Source: Nitrogeniibacter sp050293885
Lineage (GTDB): Bacteria; Pseudomonadota; Gammaproteobacteria; Burkholderiales; Rhodocyclaceae
DNA length: 64,000 nucleotides
NCBI GenBank assembly: GCA_050293885.1
Contig: JBNKNO010000003.1
Location: 62,001-126,000, forward strand
Direction: 5' to 3'
The notes below the pieces were generated by a model. The model saw nothing but the letters and a program-made list of their open reading frames with translations. It was not told the DNA's origin and did no database searches. Shown in pieces: positions 25,297-33,730 of this stretch (positions are counted from its first letter, which is position 1; each line of letters opens with the position of its first letter). The translations under genes were made by a program, and so were the position numbers.

Positions 25297-26088
25297 TCAC
25301 TTGAGCAGGCGGCGGCGCGTGAGCGAGACCGCCAGCCAGAAGCCGAGCAGCGCATAGGCGGCCAGCACCGCCAGATGCGGCACCACCATCGTCGGCAGTT
25401 CGCCGAGCATCAGCGGCCGGGCGATGGCGACCGCATGGGCGAGCGGCAGGCATTGGGCGCCGATCTGCAGCGCGGTCGGCAACTGGTCGAGCGGAAAGAA
25501 CACCCCGGAGAGCAGCGCCATGGGCGTGATGAACAGGGTGAAGTAGTACATGAAGAAGTCGTAGTTGGGTGCCAGCGCGGTGACCACCAGCCCCATCGCG
25601 GAGAAGGTGATGCCGATCACGAAGATCAGCGGCACCACGCCGAGCGCCAGCGGGCTGCTGGTAAAACCGAACAGCGTCACCACCAGCAGGATCGCGGTGC
25701 CCGACAGCGTCGCCTTGCTCGCCGCCCACATCATTTCGGCCAGCACCACGTCGTCGAGCGTGAGCGGCGCGTTCATGATGCCCTCCCAGGTGCGCTGCAC
25801 ATGCATGCGCGAGAAGGCGGAGTAGAGGGTCTCGAAACTGGCGGTGTTCATGCTCGAAAAGCACACCATGCCGGCAGCGAGGAAGTTCACATAGGGCACG
25901 CCGTTCACGGTCTTGACCAGCGCGCCGAGGCCGTAGCCGAGGCCGAGCAGGTAGATCATCGGGTCGGCCAGATTGCCCAGTAGCGAGGGTGCGGCGAGCT
26001 TGCGCCACACGCCGTAGTTGCGTCGCCACACCGACGTGAATCGCCAGGACAGGCGCGGCAGTCGAAAGTGGTGGGCGAGTGCGGTCAT
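25297..26088 (-). CDS. ABC-2 type transporter permease (NodJ-like)
   Basis: A 263-residue inner-membrane permease with about six hydrophobic segments ('PMIYLLGLGYGLGALV', 'GVVPLIFVIGITFSAMGLVV', 'YYFTLFITPMALLSGVFFPL', and a C-terminal 'LAVLAAYALLGFWLAV'). The 'SGVFFPLDQLPTALQ' block and 'SFETLYSAFSRMHVQRTWEG' are typical of the NodJ/ABC-2 exporter family. Its expected ATPase partner is not adjacent but encoded at 31160-32086. It heads the cutA-dsbD transcript and is divergent from queF. Confidence 0.88.
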   Translation of the reverse strand: MTALAHHFRLPRLSWRFTSVWRRNYGVWRKLAAPSLLGNLADPMIYLLGLGYGLGALVKTVNGVPYVNFLAAGMVCFSSMNTASFETLYSAFSRMHVQRTWEGIMNAPLTLDDVVLAEMMWAASKATLSGTAILLVVTLFGFTSSPLALGVVPLIFVIGITFSAMGLVVTALAPNYDFFMYYFTLFITPMALLSGVFFPLDQLPTALQIGAQCLPLAHAVAIARPLMLGELPTMVVPHLAVLAAYALLGFWLAVSLTRRRLLK

Positions 26089-26117
26089 GGTGGGCGAAAG
26101 TGCGCAGGCGAAGCGCT

Positions 26118-26127
26118 GATTATAATC
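26118..26127. promoter_or_regulatory. Palindromic -10 element shared by divergent genes
   Basis: GATTATAATC is a perfect palindrome containing TATAAT on both strands, lying between the ABC permease start (26088, minus) and the queF start (26169, plus). It could serve as the -10 of either promoter. No good -35 is seen in the plus direction. Confidence 0.45.
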
Positions 26128-26168
26128 ACCTCACGTGACACCCCCTTTGAGCTGGCTCAGAACCGACC

Positions 26169-27011
26169 ATGACCGATCCGACCCCGCGCCACGGCGCCGA
26201 GGCCTCGCCGCTGGGCAAGGCCGCCGCCTACCGCAACACCTATGCGCCCGACTTGCTGTTTCCGGTGCCGCGCGCCGCCAAGCGCGCCGAGATCGGCGTG
26301 GGCGAGACGCTGCCTTTCGTGGGCGAGGATGTGTGGAACGCCTACGAGCTCTCGTGGCTGAACCCGAAAGGCAAGCCGGTGGTGGCGATGGGCGTGTTTC
26401 GCGTGCCGGCCGAGTCGCCCCGGCTGATCGAGTCGAAGTCGCTCAAGCTCTATCTGAATAGCTTCAACGGGTCCGTCTGCGAGACGCGTGACGAGGTCGA
26501 AGCGCGCATTCGCGACGATCTGTCGGCGGCGGCGGGCGCGCCGGTGGCGGTGGACCTGCACGGGCTCGACGAGGTGCCGCGCGCGGTGGCGACGCTGCCC
26601 GGCGAGTGCATCGACGATGTGGACGTGACGATCACCGACTATCAGCCGGCACCGCAGCATCTGTGTGTGGATGCCACGGCCGGCGAGGTGTCCGAGACGC
26701 TCTACTCGCATCTGCTCAAGTCCAACTGCCTGGTCACCGGCCAGCCCGACTGGGCGACGATTTACGTGCGTTATACCGGTGCGCCCATCGACCGTGCCGG
26801 GCTGCTGCGCTACGTGGTGTCCTTTCGCGAGCACAACGAGTTTCACGAGCAGTGCGTCGAGCGCGTGTTCGTGGACGTGATGGCGCGCTGCCAGCCGCGT
26901 GAGCTGACGGTGTGGGCGCGCTACACCCGTCGCGGCGGGCTCGACATCAACCCCTGCCGCAGTGACCAGCCGTGTGCGCAGCCACCCAACGCGGGCGATC
27001 CGCGGCAGTGA
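26169..27011 (+). CDS. queF: NADPH-dependent 7-cyano-7-deazaguanine reductase
   Basis: A 280-residue long-form (tandem T-fold) QueF that reduces preQ0 to preQ1 in queuosine synthesis for tRNA. The N-terminal half has 'FVGEDVWNAYELSWLNPKGK' and 'LIESKSLKLYLNSFNGS', the C-terminal half 'LLKSNCLVTGQPDWATIYVR' with nucleophile Cys187 and general acid Asp194, then 'EHNEFHEQCVERVF' with the substrate-binding Glu and His. The start ATG at 26169 is preceded by a weak ribosome site only. No other queuosine gene is nearby. Confidence 0.95.
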   Translation: MTDPTPRHGAEASPLGKAAAYRNTYAPDLLFPVPRAAKRAEIGVGETLPFVGEDVWNAYELSWLNPKGKPVVAMGVFRVPAESPRLIESKSLKLYLNSFNGSVCETRDEVEARIRDDLSAAAGAPVAVDLHGLDEVPRAVATLPGECIDDVDVTITDYQPAPQHLCVDATAGEVSETLYSHLLKSNCLVTGQPDWATIYVRYTGAPIDRAGLLRYVVSFREHNEFHEQCVERVFVDVMARCQPRELTVWARYTRRGGLDINPCRSDQPCAQPPNAGDPRQ

Positions 27012-27109
27012 CCCGCGGGCGAAACTTCTTTTTCAACGGGTGGGGTCAACAAGGCGGCGTTTCGGGCGTTAACCCCAGGACTGGAAGGTATACATTGTCA
27101 GGAGCACAC

Positions 27110-27694
27110 ATGACCTCATCCTTGATTCGCATCGCCGCCGTCGCCGGCCTGAGCGTCGCGCTGGCCTTGCCGGCCGCGCCGGTATTGGCCGATCCCCCCA
27201 GTCACGCGCCCGCGCATGGCTGGCGCAAGAAACATGATCCGGGCTATCGCGGCTACCGTGGCCATGGCGGCCGCGAGTGGGAACGCGATTACGGCGTGTT
27301 GCGAGGCCGCTGCAGCGCCGAGGCGGTGGGCGCGGTGGTCGGTGGCGTCATCGGCGGTGTCGTCGGTTCGGGCATTGGCGAAGGCGATGGGCGACGCATT
27401 GCTACCGTGCTGGGCACCGTCATCGGGGCAGTGATCGGTGCCGAGGTGGCGCGCGATATCACCGAGCTCGACCGCGCCTGTATCGGCCACGCGCTCGAGC
27501 TGAGCGAGGATCGCCATCGTGTGGTGTGGACCAATCCGAAGACCGGTCTTGATTTCGCGCTGGTGCCGGTGCGCAGCTACGAAGCGCGTGGTTTGCCGTG
27601 CCGGGAGTTCGATCTGGTGTCGGGCCAGCAGCGTTGGCGCAGAAATGCCTGCCACGTGGGTGACGGCCAGTGGGAGATGCGCCCCTCGCGATGA
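27110..27694 (+). CDS. Glycine-zipper 2TM-domain outer-membrane-type protein
   Basis: 194 residues. The start at 27110 (CAGGAG ribosome site) gives a signal peptide MTSSLIRIAAVAGLSVALAL ending near VLADPP. A His/Gly/Tyr-rich linker follows, then the glycine zipper: 'VGAVVGGVIGGVVGSGIGEG' and 'IATVLGTVIGAVIGAEVARD'. The C-terminal part 'ACIGHALELSEDRHRVVWTN' resembles the surface-antigen-type domain often joined to such zippers. The role is probably structural in the envelope; no enzyme motif is seen. Confidence 0.82.
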   Translation: MTSSLIRIAAVAGLSVALALPAAPVLADPPSHAPAHGWRKKHDPGYRGYRGHGGREWERDYGVLRGRCSAEAVGAVVGGVIGGVVGSGIGEGDGRRIATVLGTVIGAVIGAEVARDITELDRACIGHALELSEDRHRVVWTNPKTGLDFALVPVRSYEARGLPCREFDLVSGQQRWRRNACHVGDGQWEMRPSR

Positions 27695-27799
27695 GCGGCG
27701 GCGGTGCGCGGCCGCTCAAGCGCCGGTGCCGGATGCCGATGAAGCGTTCAGGGTGTCGAGCCGCGTTCGGCCGCGCCCGACGTCCTCGAGGTGTTGTCG

Positions 27800-30517
27800 A
27801 TGCTGTTGTCGCTGATCGGCTATTTGCTGCTGCCGGTGTTGTTTCTGGTCGTGTTGTGCTTGCTGTTCGTGCGCAGGACGAGTCGCGCCTTGTCGGCCAT
27901 CGACCAGCGCGACCGCGCCCTGTTTCGCGAGAACGCGGCCGCGATGTTCATCTACGATCCGGCGAGCCTTGAGGTTCTCGAGGCGAACAAGGCGTTCAAT
28001 CGGCGCTATCAAGACATCCGCCAGGTCGAGGGCGGCGTCAGCATCCTGTCGCTGGTCGTGCCCGAGCAGCGTGACCGTCTGCGCAGCTACCTGGCGACGA
28101 CGCCAGTGGGCGCCCGGGAGCGTGATGCCGGGCAGTGGATGTTCCTGACCGCGCACGGCGAGCCGCGCTGCGTGGATGCCTTTTCCGGTTTCATGCCCTT
28201 TGGCGGGCGCGATGCGCGCGTGGTCACCCTCCGCGATGTGTCGGAATTGATCGCCAGCGAGCGTAGCCATCGCGAAGTCTTCAATGCGGTGTCGATCATG
28301 CTGTTGGTAATCGACCCCGACAGTGGCGAAATTCTCGACGCCAACGCGCGCACGCGCGACATTTTCGACATGGCGCCGGAAGAGATCGTCGGCAAGATCA
28401 GTCTCGACGATCTGAGCCCGGGCGAGTCGGACGACGGTACCGAGACGGCGCGGCAGTGGGTCGCGTGCGCGTTGCAGGCGCGTCCGCACCGGCTGGAATG
28501 GGAGGCGCGCCGCCGCGGCGGCGAAGTGGTCGCGACCGAGGTCGTGCTCGAGGTGGTTTCCATCGGCGGGCGGACCCGCGTGCTCGCTGGCGTGACCGAT
28601 ATCTCCCGGCGCAAGGCGGCCGAGCGCGACCGCCGCGAATACGAGCGGCGCCTGAGCCGTTTGCGCGACCTCGATCGTGCGATTGCGGTGGCCGGTTCCG
28701 GCCGCGAGATGGCGACGGCCGCCGTCGTCAGTCTCAGCGCGATGCTCGCTTGCGACAAGGTCAGCGTCGCCATCCTCGACCCGGTTACCGAGACGGCTGA
28801 AGTCATCTCCCGCTGTCGATCGGGGGGCGCGCACGCCCACGCTGTCGATACCACCGTGATGTGGGCCGATGTCTTTGGTGTGCCCGAGCCGTGCCGCGCA
28901 GGCGAGGATGTGCTGATTGACGATCTCATCGCCATCGCTTCGCCCAACGTGGTTGAACAAAGCCTCATTCACGCCGGCGTGCGCACTTTCGCCGCGCTGC
29001 CGTTGATGGCGGACGAGCGCCTCATCGGCCTGCTGACCTTTATCGATCATCGGCCCGCGTGCCTGACCCGGGCGCAGATCGACGGCATGGCGGAGGTTGT
29101 CATGTCGCTGTCCATCGGGCTGCAAAGTGCCCGTTTGCGCGAGGAGGTCAACGCGCAGGCCGAGCGCCTGCGGCAGATGCTCGTCATCGAGCGTGCGGTG
29201 CTCGCCTCGGACTCTTTGCAGGAAACCGCCCAGCGGGTGGTCGATAGCGTGCGCGAGTGGCTGGGCGTGATGCGGGTGAGCTTCAACCGCTTCGATCTGG
29301 CCACCGCCAGGGTCGACGTCGTTGCCATGGCGGCGGAATCGCCCGACGTGGCGGTGTCGGACGAGTGCAGCCTGCACGAAGACGGGGACAAGGCGATTGC
29401 CCGGCTGCGCCAGGGGCACTACGCGCTCATCAATGATCTCGAGCATGTGCTGCGTGGCGAACGGTTGGAGCGCCTGTTTCGCGCCGGGGCGCGCTCCTGG
29501 GCCAGCTTCCCGCTCATGCTCGATGGCGAGCTCTACGGTTCGCTCAACCTGGCCAGCGACCGGTTGCACCATTTTGACGAACCGCTCGTGGAGCAGGTGC
29601 TCGACGTGGTGAACGGATTGGCCATCGCGCTGCATCAGTCGGTGCTCGCCGATCGCGTTCAGCGTCAGAACGACGAACTCGAAGCGCGTGTGAAAGCCCG
29701 TACCCAGGAGCTGTCGCATGCCATGACCCATCTGGTGCAGTCCGAGAAGCTCGCCGCATTGGGGAGTCTGGTGGCCGGCGTGGCGCACGAACTGAACACG
29801 CCGCTGGGCTCGGCCGTGACCGTCGCCTCCACTTTGGGCGACCGCGCCGAGGCCTTCCACCGTTCGTACGACAGCGGCGGGGTGACGCGCAGCGAACTGG
29901 AGGGATTCATCGACCAGAGCCGCGAAGCGGCGAGCTTGCTCAATCGCTCGCTTGCCCGCGCCGCCAGCCTGGTGAGCGGTTTCAAGCAGGTTGCGGTCGA
30001 CCAGACCAGTTCGCGCCGCCGGCCGTTCGATCTGGCCGAGATCTGCGAGGACATCCGCGTGGCCCTCAAGCCGGTGTTACGAGACGGTCAGCACGAAATA
30101 CGCATGCACATTCCACCCGGTGTGCGCATGGAGAGCTATCCCGGACCGCTCGAACAGGTGATCACCAATCTGGTGGCCAACTCCGTGCTGCACGGCTTTG
30201 ACGGGCGCCGCCAAGGGCAGATCGAACTGAGCGCGACGCCGCAGGCGGATCGCGTGCACCTGGTCTATCGAGACGACGGTGTCGGCATTCCGCCCGAGAT
30301 GGTCGACCGCGTGTTCGACCCCTTCTTCACCACCCGCCTGGGCGAAGGCGGCAGCGGGCTGGGAATGTATATCGTGTTCAACCTGATCACCGGCCTGCTC
30401 GGCGGTACGCTGTCACTGAAGAATCGCGAGGGCGGTGGTTTTGAACTGGCGATGGATCTGCCCTGTGTCGCCCCCGATCAGGTTCGGCAGGATCTGCTCG
30501 CCGCCAATGCGATCTGA
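27800..30517 (+). CDS. Sensor histidine kinase with PAS and GAF domains
   Basis: 905 residues. One N-terminal membrane helix (MLLSLIGYLLLPVLFLVVLC) is followed by two PAS-like domains (about 35-160 and 165-285, 'MLLVIDPDSGEILDANARTR'), two GAF domains (about 300-455 and 465-625), a coiled-coil linker, then the HisKA box 'LVAGVAHELNTPLGSAVTV' with phospho-acceptor His663, and an HATPase_c domain with 'NLVANSVLHGF', 'DDGVGIPPEMVDRVFDPFFT' and 'GSGLGMYIVFNLI'. The ATG at 27800 has GAGGTG upstream. No response regulator is adjacent, so this is an orphan kinase with unknown signal. Confidence 0.92.
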   Translation: MLLSLIGYLLLPVLFLVVLCLLFVRRTSRALSAIDQRDRALFRENAAAMFIYDPASLEVLEANKAFNRRYQDIRQVEGGVSILSLVVPEQRDRLRSYLATTPVGARERDAGQWMFLTAHGEPRCVDAFSGFMPFGGRDARVVTLRDVSELIASERSHREVFNAVSIMLLVIDPDSGEILDANARTRDIFDMAPEEIVGKISLDDLSPGESDDGTETARQWVACALQARPHRLEWEARRRGGEVVATEVVLEVVSIGGRTRVLAGVTDISRRKAAERDRREYERRLSRLRDLDRAIAVAGSGREMATAAVVSLSAMLACDKVSVAILDPVTETAEVISRCRSGGAHAHAVDTTVMWADVFGVPEPCRAGEDVLIDDLIAIASPNVVEQSLIHAGVRTFAALPLMADERLIGLLTFIDHRPACLTRAQIDGMAEVVMSLSIGLQSARLREEVNAQAERLRQMLVIERAVLASDSLQETAQRVVDSVREWLGVMRVSFNRFDLATARVDVVAMAAESPDVAVSDECSLHEDGDKAIARLRQGHYALINDLEHVLRGERLERLFRAGARSWASFPLMLDGELYGSLNLASDRLHHFDEPLVEQVLDVVNGLAIALHQSVLADRVQRQNDELEARVKARTQELSHAMTHLVQSEKLAALGSLVAGVAHELNTPLGSAVTVASTLGDRAEAFHRSYDSGGVTRSELEGFIDQSREAASLLNRSLARAASLVSGFKQVAVDQTSSRRRPFDLAEICEDIRVALKPVLRDGQHEIRMHIPPGVRMESYPGPLEQVITNLVANSVLHGFDGRRQGQIELSATPQADRVHLVYRDDGVGIPPEMVDRVFDPFFTTRLGEGGSGLGMYIVFNLITGLLGGTLSLKNREGGGFELAMDLPCVAPDQVRQDLLAANAI

Positions 30518-30544
30518 CCGGGCTCACGGGCCGGGTCGATTCAC

Positions 30545-31147
30545 TCAACCGCGTTGGGGCTGCGTGTGCGCATTGACGCCGGCGGTGAGGACGAAGCGCA
30601 TGGCCGCTTCGCGCGACATGGCAATCTCCTCCAGTTCGTCGGCGGGCAGATACGCGGTATAGCCGCCAATCTGGTAGCTCATGGGGAAATACACCGCCAC
30701 TTCGCCGGGTCGCGCAATGCCTTCGGGCAGGCCATCGAAATTGTTGCGAGTGACGAAGCCGATCAGTCGCGCGCGGCTGCCCGGCAGGGTATAGCTCACG
30801 ACCTGGAGCACGTCGCCGTCCTCGCCGCTGGTGACCAGACCGAAGAAGTCGCGAATGGCCGAATAGATCGACTTCACCAGCGGGATCGACATGACCGCCC
30901 GCTCGACCTTGTGAAACAACACGCGGAACACCCAGGCACGCATCAGCAGCCCGACGGCGAGAATGCACAGCAGGCCGAGCAGAATCCCCATGCCGGGGAA
31001 GTGCACCGTCGTCGGTATCCAGCGAAACAGCGCCTTGCCGAAGAAGCTCTCGGCGGTGACAAACAGCCACCACAGCAGATAGACGGTGGCGATGATCGGT
31101 ACGAGGGTGAGCAGGCCGGTGGCGAATAGCTTGCCGAGGAATTTCAC
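30545..31147 (-). CDS. DUF502 family membrane protein
   Basis: 200 residues with two N-terminal membrane helices ('ATGLLTLVPIIATVYLLWWL' and 'GMGILLGLLCILAVGLLMRA') and a cytoplasmic or periplasmic C-terminal domain containing the family blocks 'VERAVMSIPLVKSIYSAIRD' and 'VAVYFPMSYQIGGYTAYLPA'. The function is unknown. It follows the ABC ATPase by 12 bases and converges on the histidine kinase. Confidence 0.87.
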   Translation of the reverse strand: MKFLGKLFATGLLTLVPIIATVYLLWWLFVTAESFFGKALFRWIPTTVHFPGMGILLGLLCILAVGLLMRAWVFRVLFHKVERAVMSIPLVKSIYSAIRDFFGLVTSGEDGDVLQVVSYTLPGSRARLIGFVTRNNFDGLPEGIARPGEVAVYFPMSYQIGGYTAYLPADELEEIAMSREAAMRFVLTAGVNAHTQPQRG

Positions 31148-31159
31148 GGGTGGCGTCCT

Positions 31160-32086
31160 TCAGTCGCGCAAGTCGCGACCGGTGAGTTTGAGAAACACAT
31201 CTTCCAGGTTGGCGGGGCGGTGCAAATAGCGCAGGCCGGGGGCCGAGGCCAGATGATCGAGCAGCGGCGCGGCCGCATCGGTATAGCAGAACACGGTTTC
31301 CGCACTCAGTTCGTGTCGCCGCGCCAGTCGCTGGCCGTGCTCGCTTGCCCAGGCACGCATGCCGCCCGGCCAGTCGCCATACACCTCCACCACTTCGGGC
31401 TCGATATGCGTTGATATCACTTCGCGCGGCGTGCCCGCGGCCAGCAGCCGGCCATGGTCCATGATCGCCAGCCGATCGGCGAGGCGTTCTGCTTCGTCCA
31501 TGAAATGGGTGGTCAGCAGTACGCCGGTGCCCGCCGCGGTCAGCCGGCGAAGGCGCTCCCAGATGAGGTGGCGGGCTTGCGGATCGAGCCCGGTGCTCGG
31601 TTCGTCGAGCACCAGCAGCCGGGGTTGATTGACCAGCGCACGCGCCAGCGTGAGGCGCCGTTTCATGCCGCCGGAGAGCGTGGCGATGGTGGCGTCGGCC
31701 TTCGATTCCAGTCCCGCAAAGGCCAGCAGCTCGGGCACGCGCCGGCGCATGGTGTCGCGGTCGATGCCGAAATAGCGCCCGAACACGATAAGGTTCTCGG
31801 CGCAGCTGAAATCCGGGTCGAGATTGTCGAATTGCGGCACCACGCCGGTGTGCATGCGCGCTTCGCGCGCGCGTTCGGGCACCGGTTCGCCACAAAGCGT
31901 GATGCGCCCCTCGTCTGGCAACGTGAGGCCGAGCGCGCAGCGCAGCGTGGTGGTCTTGCCTGCGCCGTTGGGGCCGAGCAGGGCGAAGCATTCGCCCGGA
32001 TGGACGCTCAGCGAGAGTCCGTCGACCACCACCTGAGTGCCATAGCGCTTGACCAGCGTGTCGATTTCAAGCGCGGGGGCTGTCAT
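31160..32086 (-). CDS. ABC-2 type transporter ATP-binding protein (NodI-like)
   Basis: A 308-residue ABC ATPase. Walker A is GPNGAGKTTTLR, the signature 'LSGGMKRRLTLARALVNQPR' is followed by Walker B LLVLDEPSTGLD and the H-loop 'GVLLTTHFMDEAERLADRLA'. The approximately 80-residue C-terminal extension and the 'VVPQFDNLDPDFSCAENL' block are typical of NodI/DrrA-like exporters. Its likely partner permease is encoded at 25297-26088 on the same strand, separated by about 5 kb. It lies in a minus-strand run with GST, hydrolase and ferredoxin genes. Confidence 0.9.
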   Translation of the reverse strand: MTAPALEIDTLVKRYGTQVVVDGLSLSVHPGECFALLGPNGAGKTTTLRCALGLTLPDEGRITLCGEPVPERAREARMHTGVVPQFDNLDPDFSCAENLIVFGRYFGIDRDTMRRRVPELLAFAGLESKADATIATLSGGMKRRLTLARALVNQPRLLVLDEPSTGLDPQARHLIWERLRRLTAAGTGVLLTTHFMDEAERLADRLAIMDHGRLLAAGTPREVISTHIEPEVVEVYGDWPGGMRAWASEHGQRLARRHELSAETVFCYTDAAAPLLDHLASAPGLRYLHRPANLEDVFLKLTGRDLRD

Positions 32087-32099
32087 GCCGCGAGGCGGG

Positions 32100-32708
32100 T
32101 CAGGCGGTCGGGCGGGTGGCGACGAAGCTCGGTCGCTCGCCGATCCGCTCGGCGAATGCGGCCAGTCGCGGATAGCGATCGCGCCAGCCCAGCTCAGGCA
32201 GGCGGAAGTCGAGATATTCGAGCGCGCAGCCGACCGCGATGTCGGCCAGCGACATCTTGCCGCCGTGAAACCAGTGATCGGCGGGGAGGCGCGCGTCGAG
32301 CATCACCAGCGCGCGTTTGATCTTGGTCGTCTGGCGAGCGACGGCGTCCGGCAGCTGGGTTTCGGCAGGACGCAGGGACTCCAGCCGCACGAGAATCGCG
32401 GCATCGACAATGCCATCGGCCAATGCCTCGGTCTGGCGTACGCGCACCGCCTGCAACCTGTCGTCGGGGATGAAGTGCGGCGGCCGATCGAGGGCTTCGA
32501 GATAGCCGGCGATGACCGGCGAGTCGAAGAACACCTCGCCATCCGCCGATTCGAGCACCGGCACCTTGCCCAGCGGATTGAGCTCAGGCACGCCGGAGTC
32601 GGTCTCCCAGGGCGAGTCTTCCAGCAGTTCGAAGGGGATGTGCTTTTCCGCAAGCAGCACGCGAATCTTGCGGGCATAGGGGCTGGTGGGTGATGCGGTC
32701 AGTTTCAT
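32100..32708 (-). CDS. Glutathione S-transferase family protein
   Basis: 202 residues. The thioredoxin-like N-terminal domain begins MKLTASPTSPYARKIRVLLA, with the Ser in 'SPTSPYARK' in the GSH-activating position, then 'NPLGKVPVLESADGEVFFDS' with the cis-Pro and glutathione-binding Asp-Ser. The all-helical C-terminal domain has 'GGKMSLADIAVGCALEYLDF', the N-capping box of GSTs. Resembles YibF-type GSTs. Substrate unknown. Confidence 0.9.
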   Translation of the reverse strand: MKLTASPTSPYARKIRVLLAEKHIPFELLEDSPWETDSGVPELNPLGKVPVLESADGEVFFDSPVIAGYLEALDRPPHFIPDDRLQAVRVRQTEALADGIVDAAILVRLESLRPAETQLPDAVARQTTKIKRALVMLDARLPADHWFHGGKMSLADIAVGCALEYLDFRLPELGWRDRYPRLAAFAERIGERPSFVATRPTA

Positions 32709-32718
32709 GGTGTGGTCC

Positions 32719-33366
32719 TCAGAGCGGATCCCAGCGTTCGGCGATCAGTTCGCGCAGCGTGTGCAGGCGACCGTGAAAGAAATGATCGGCGCCGGGCACG
32801 ACCACGATCGGCAATTCCTGCGGTCGGGCCCAGTCGAGCACATTGGCCAGCGCCACGGTTTCGTCGACCTCGCCGTGAATGATCAGCGTGCCCTTGGGTA
32901 CCGTCTCGGTGGTGTATTTGCGTGCGCCGCTGACTTCGCCCGTGGCCAGGCCGACCAGCACCATGCGTTCGACGGGGGTGACGCCCTCGGCGAGCCGTTG
33001 GGCGACACGCGTCTGCACGAAACCGCCGAAGGAAAAGCCGCCCAGCGCCAGCGGCAGCATGCCCCAGCGCGAGTGTGCCCAGGCGATGACGGCGAGCGTG
33101 TCTTCGGTCTCGGCGATGCCGTGATCGTGTGTGCCCTCGCTTTTGCCGACGCCGCGAAAATTCGGCCGGATGGCGGCATAGCCCAGATCGCGCAGGCTGC
33201 GCGCCAGCGTGTGCGCGACCTTGTTGGTGTTGGCGCCGCCGAACAGCGGGTGCGGATGCGCCACGATGGCGATGCCGCGCACGTGCTCGGGGGCGTCGAT
33301 GAGCACCTCGATGGCACCGTCCGGGCCGTTGAGAAGTGCCGATTCTGTCGCTTGTGCCTGGCTCAT
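32719..33366 (-). CDS. Alpha/beta hydrolase
   Basis: A 215-residue hydrolase of the family that recognises short compact alpha/beta folds. 'GIAIVAHPHPLFGGANTNKV' near the N-terminus gives the HPHP/oxyanion region, 'LGGFSFGGFVQTRVAQ' the nucleophile elbow (GFSFGG), 'LIIHGEVDETVALANVLDWA' the Asp position, and 'VVVPGADHFFHGRLHTLREL' the catalytic His. This arrangement fits the dienelactone-hydrolase-related family seen across Proteobacteria. Physiological ester unknown. Confidence 0.88.
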   Translation of the reverse strand: MSQAQATESALLNGPDGAIEVLIDAPEHVRGIAIVAHPHPLFGGANTNKVAHTLARSLRDLGYAAIRPNFRGVGKSEGTHDHGIAETEDTLAVIAWAHSRWGMLPLALGGFSFGGFVQTRVAQRLAEGVTPVERMVLVGLATGEVSGARKYTTETVPKGTLIIHGEVDETVALANVLDWARPQELPIVVVPGADHFFHGRLHTLRELIAERWDPL

Positions 33367-33376
33367 GGGCTTGCCC

Positions 33377-33685
33377 TCAAATGCGCAGGCGCTCGACCAC
33401 GCGACCGCCCACCAGATGTTCGTCGATGATCTCGTCGATATCGCTCTTGTCGACGAAGGTGTACCAGACCGCTTCGGGGTAGACCACCAGCACCGGGCCT
33501 TCGTCGCAGCGGTCCAGACAGCCGGCCTTGTTGATGCGCACCTTGCCCTTGCCTTTGAGGCCGAGCTGCTTGATGCGGTCCTTGGCGTAGGTCTGCATGT
33601 CGCTCGCGCCGCGGTCGTTGCAGCAGGTGTCGCCGGGCTCGCGCTGATTGCAGCAGAAAAAGACGTGATGCTTGAAATAGCTCAT
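33377..33685 (-). CDS. Thioredoxin-like [2Fe-2S] ferredoxin
   Basis: 102 residues from the ATG at 33685 (the ATG two codons upstream is too close to the GGAGA ribosome site). Four cluster cysteines fit the Shethna/thioredoxin-like pattern: 'HVFFCCNQREPGDTCCNDRG' and 'INKAGCLDRCDEGPVLVVYP'. 'WYTFVDKSDIDEIIDEHLVG' is the family C-terminal block. Proteins of this kind are soluble one-electron carriers; the partner is unknown. It lies upstream of the alpha/beta hydrolase in the same transcript. Confidence 0.9.
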   Translation of the reverse strand: MSYFKHHVFFCCNQREPGDTCCNDRGASDMQTYAKDRIKQLGLKGKGKVRINKAGCLDRCDEGPVLVVYPEAVWYTFVDKSDIDEIIDEHLVGGRVVERLRI

Positions 33686-33730
33686 GGGCATGGCTCTCCG
33701 ACGGGGAGCCCCATTATAGCCGCGCGGTGT

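Noticed and set aside
27716..29860. 714-codon minus-strand frame opposite the histidine kinase
   Set aside because: PAS, GAF, HisKA and ATPase motifs are all on the plus strand.
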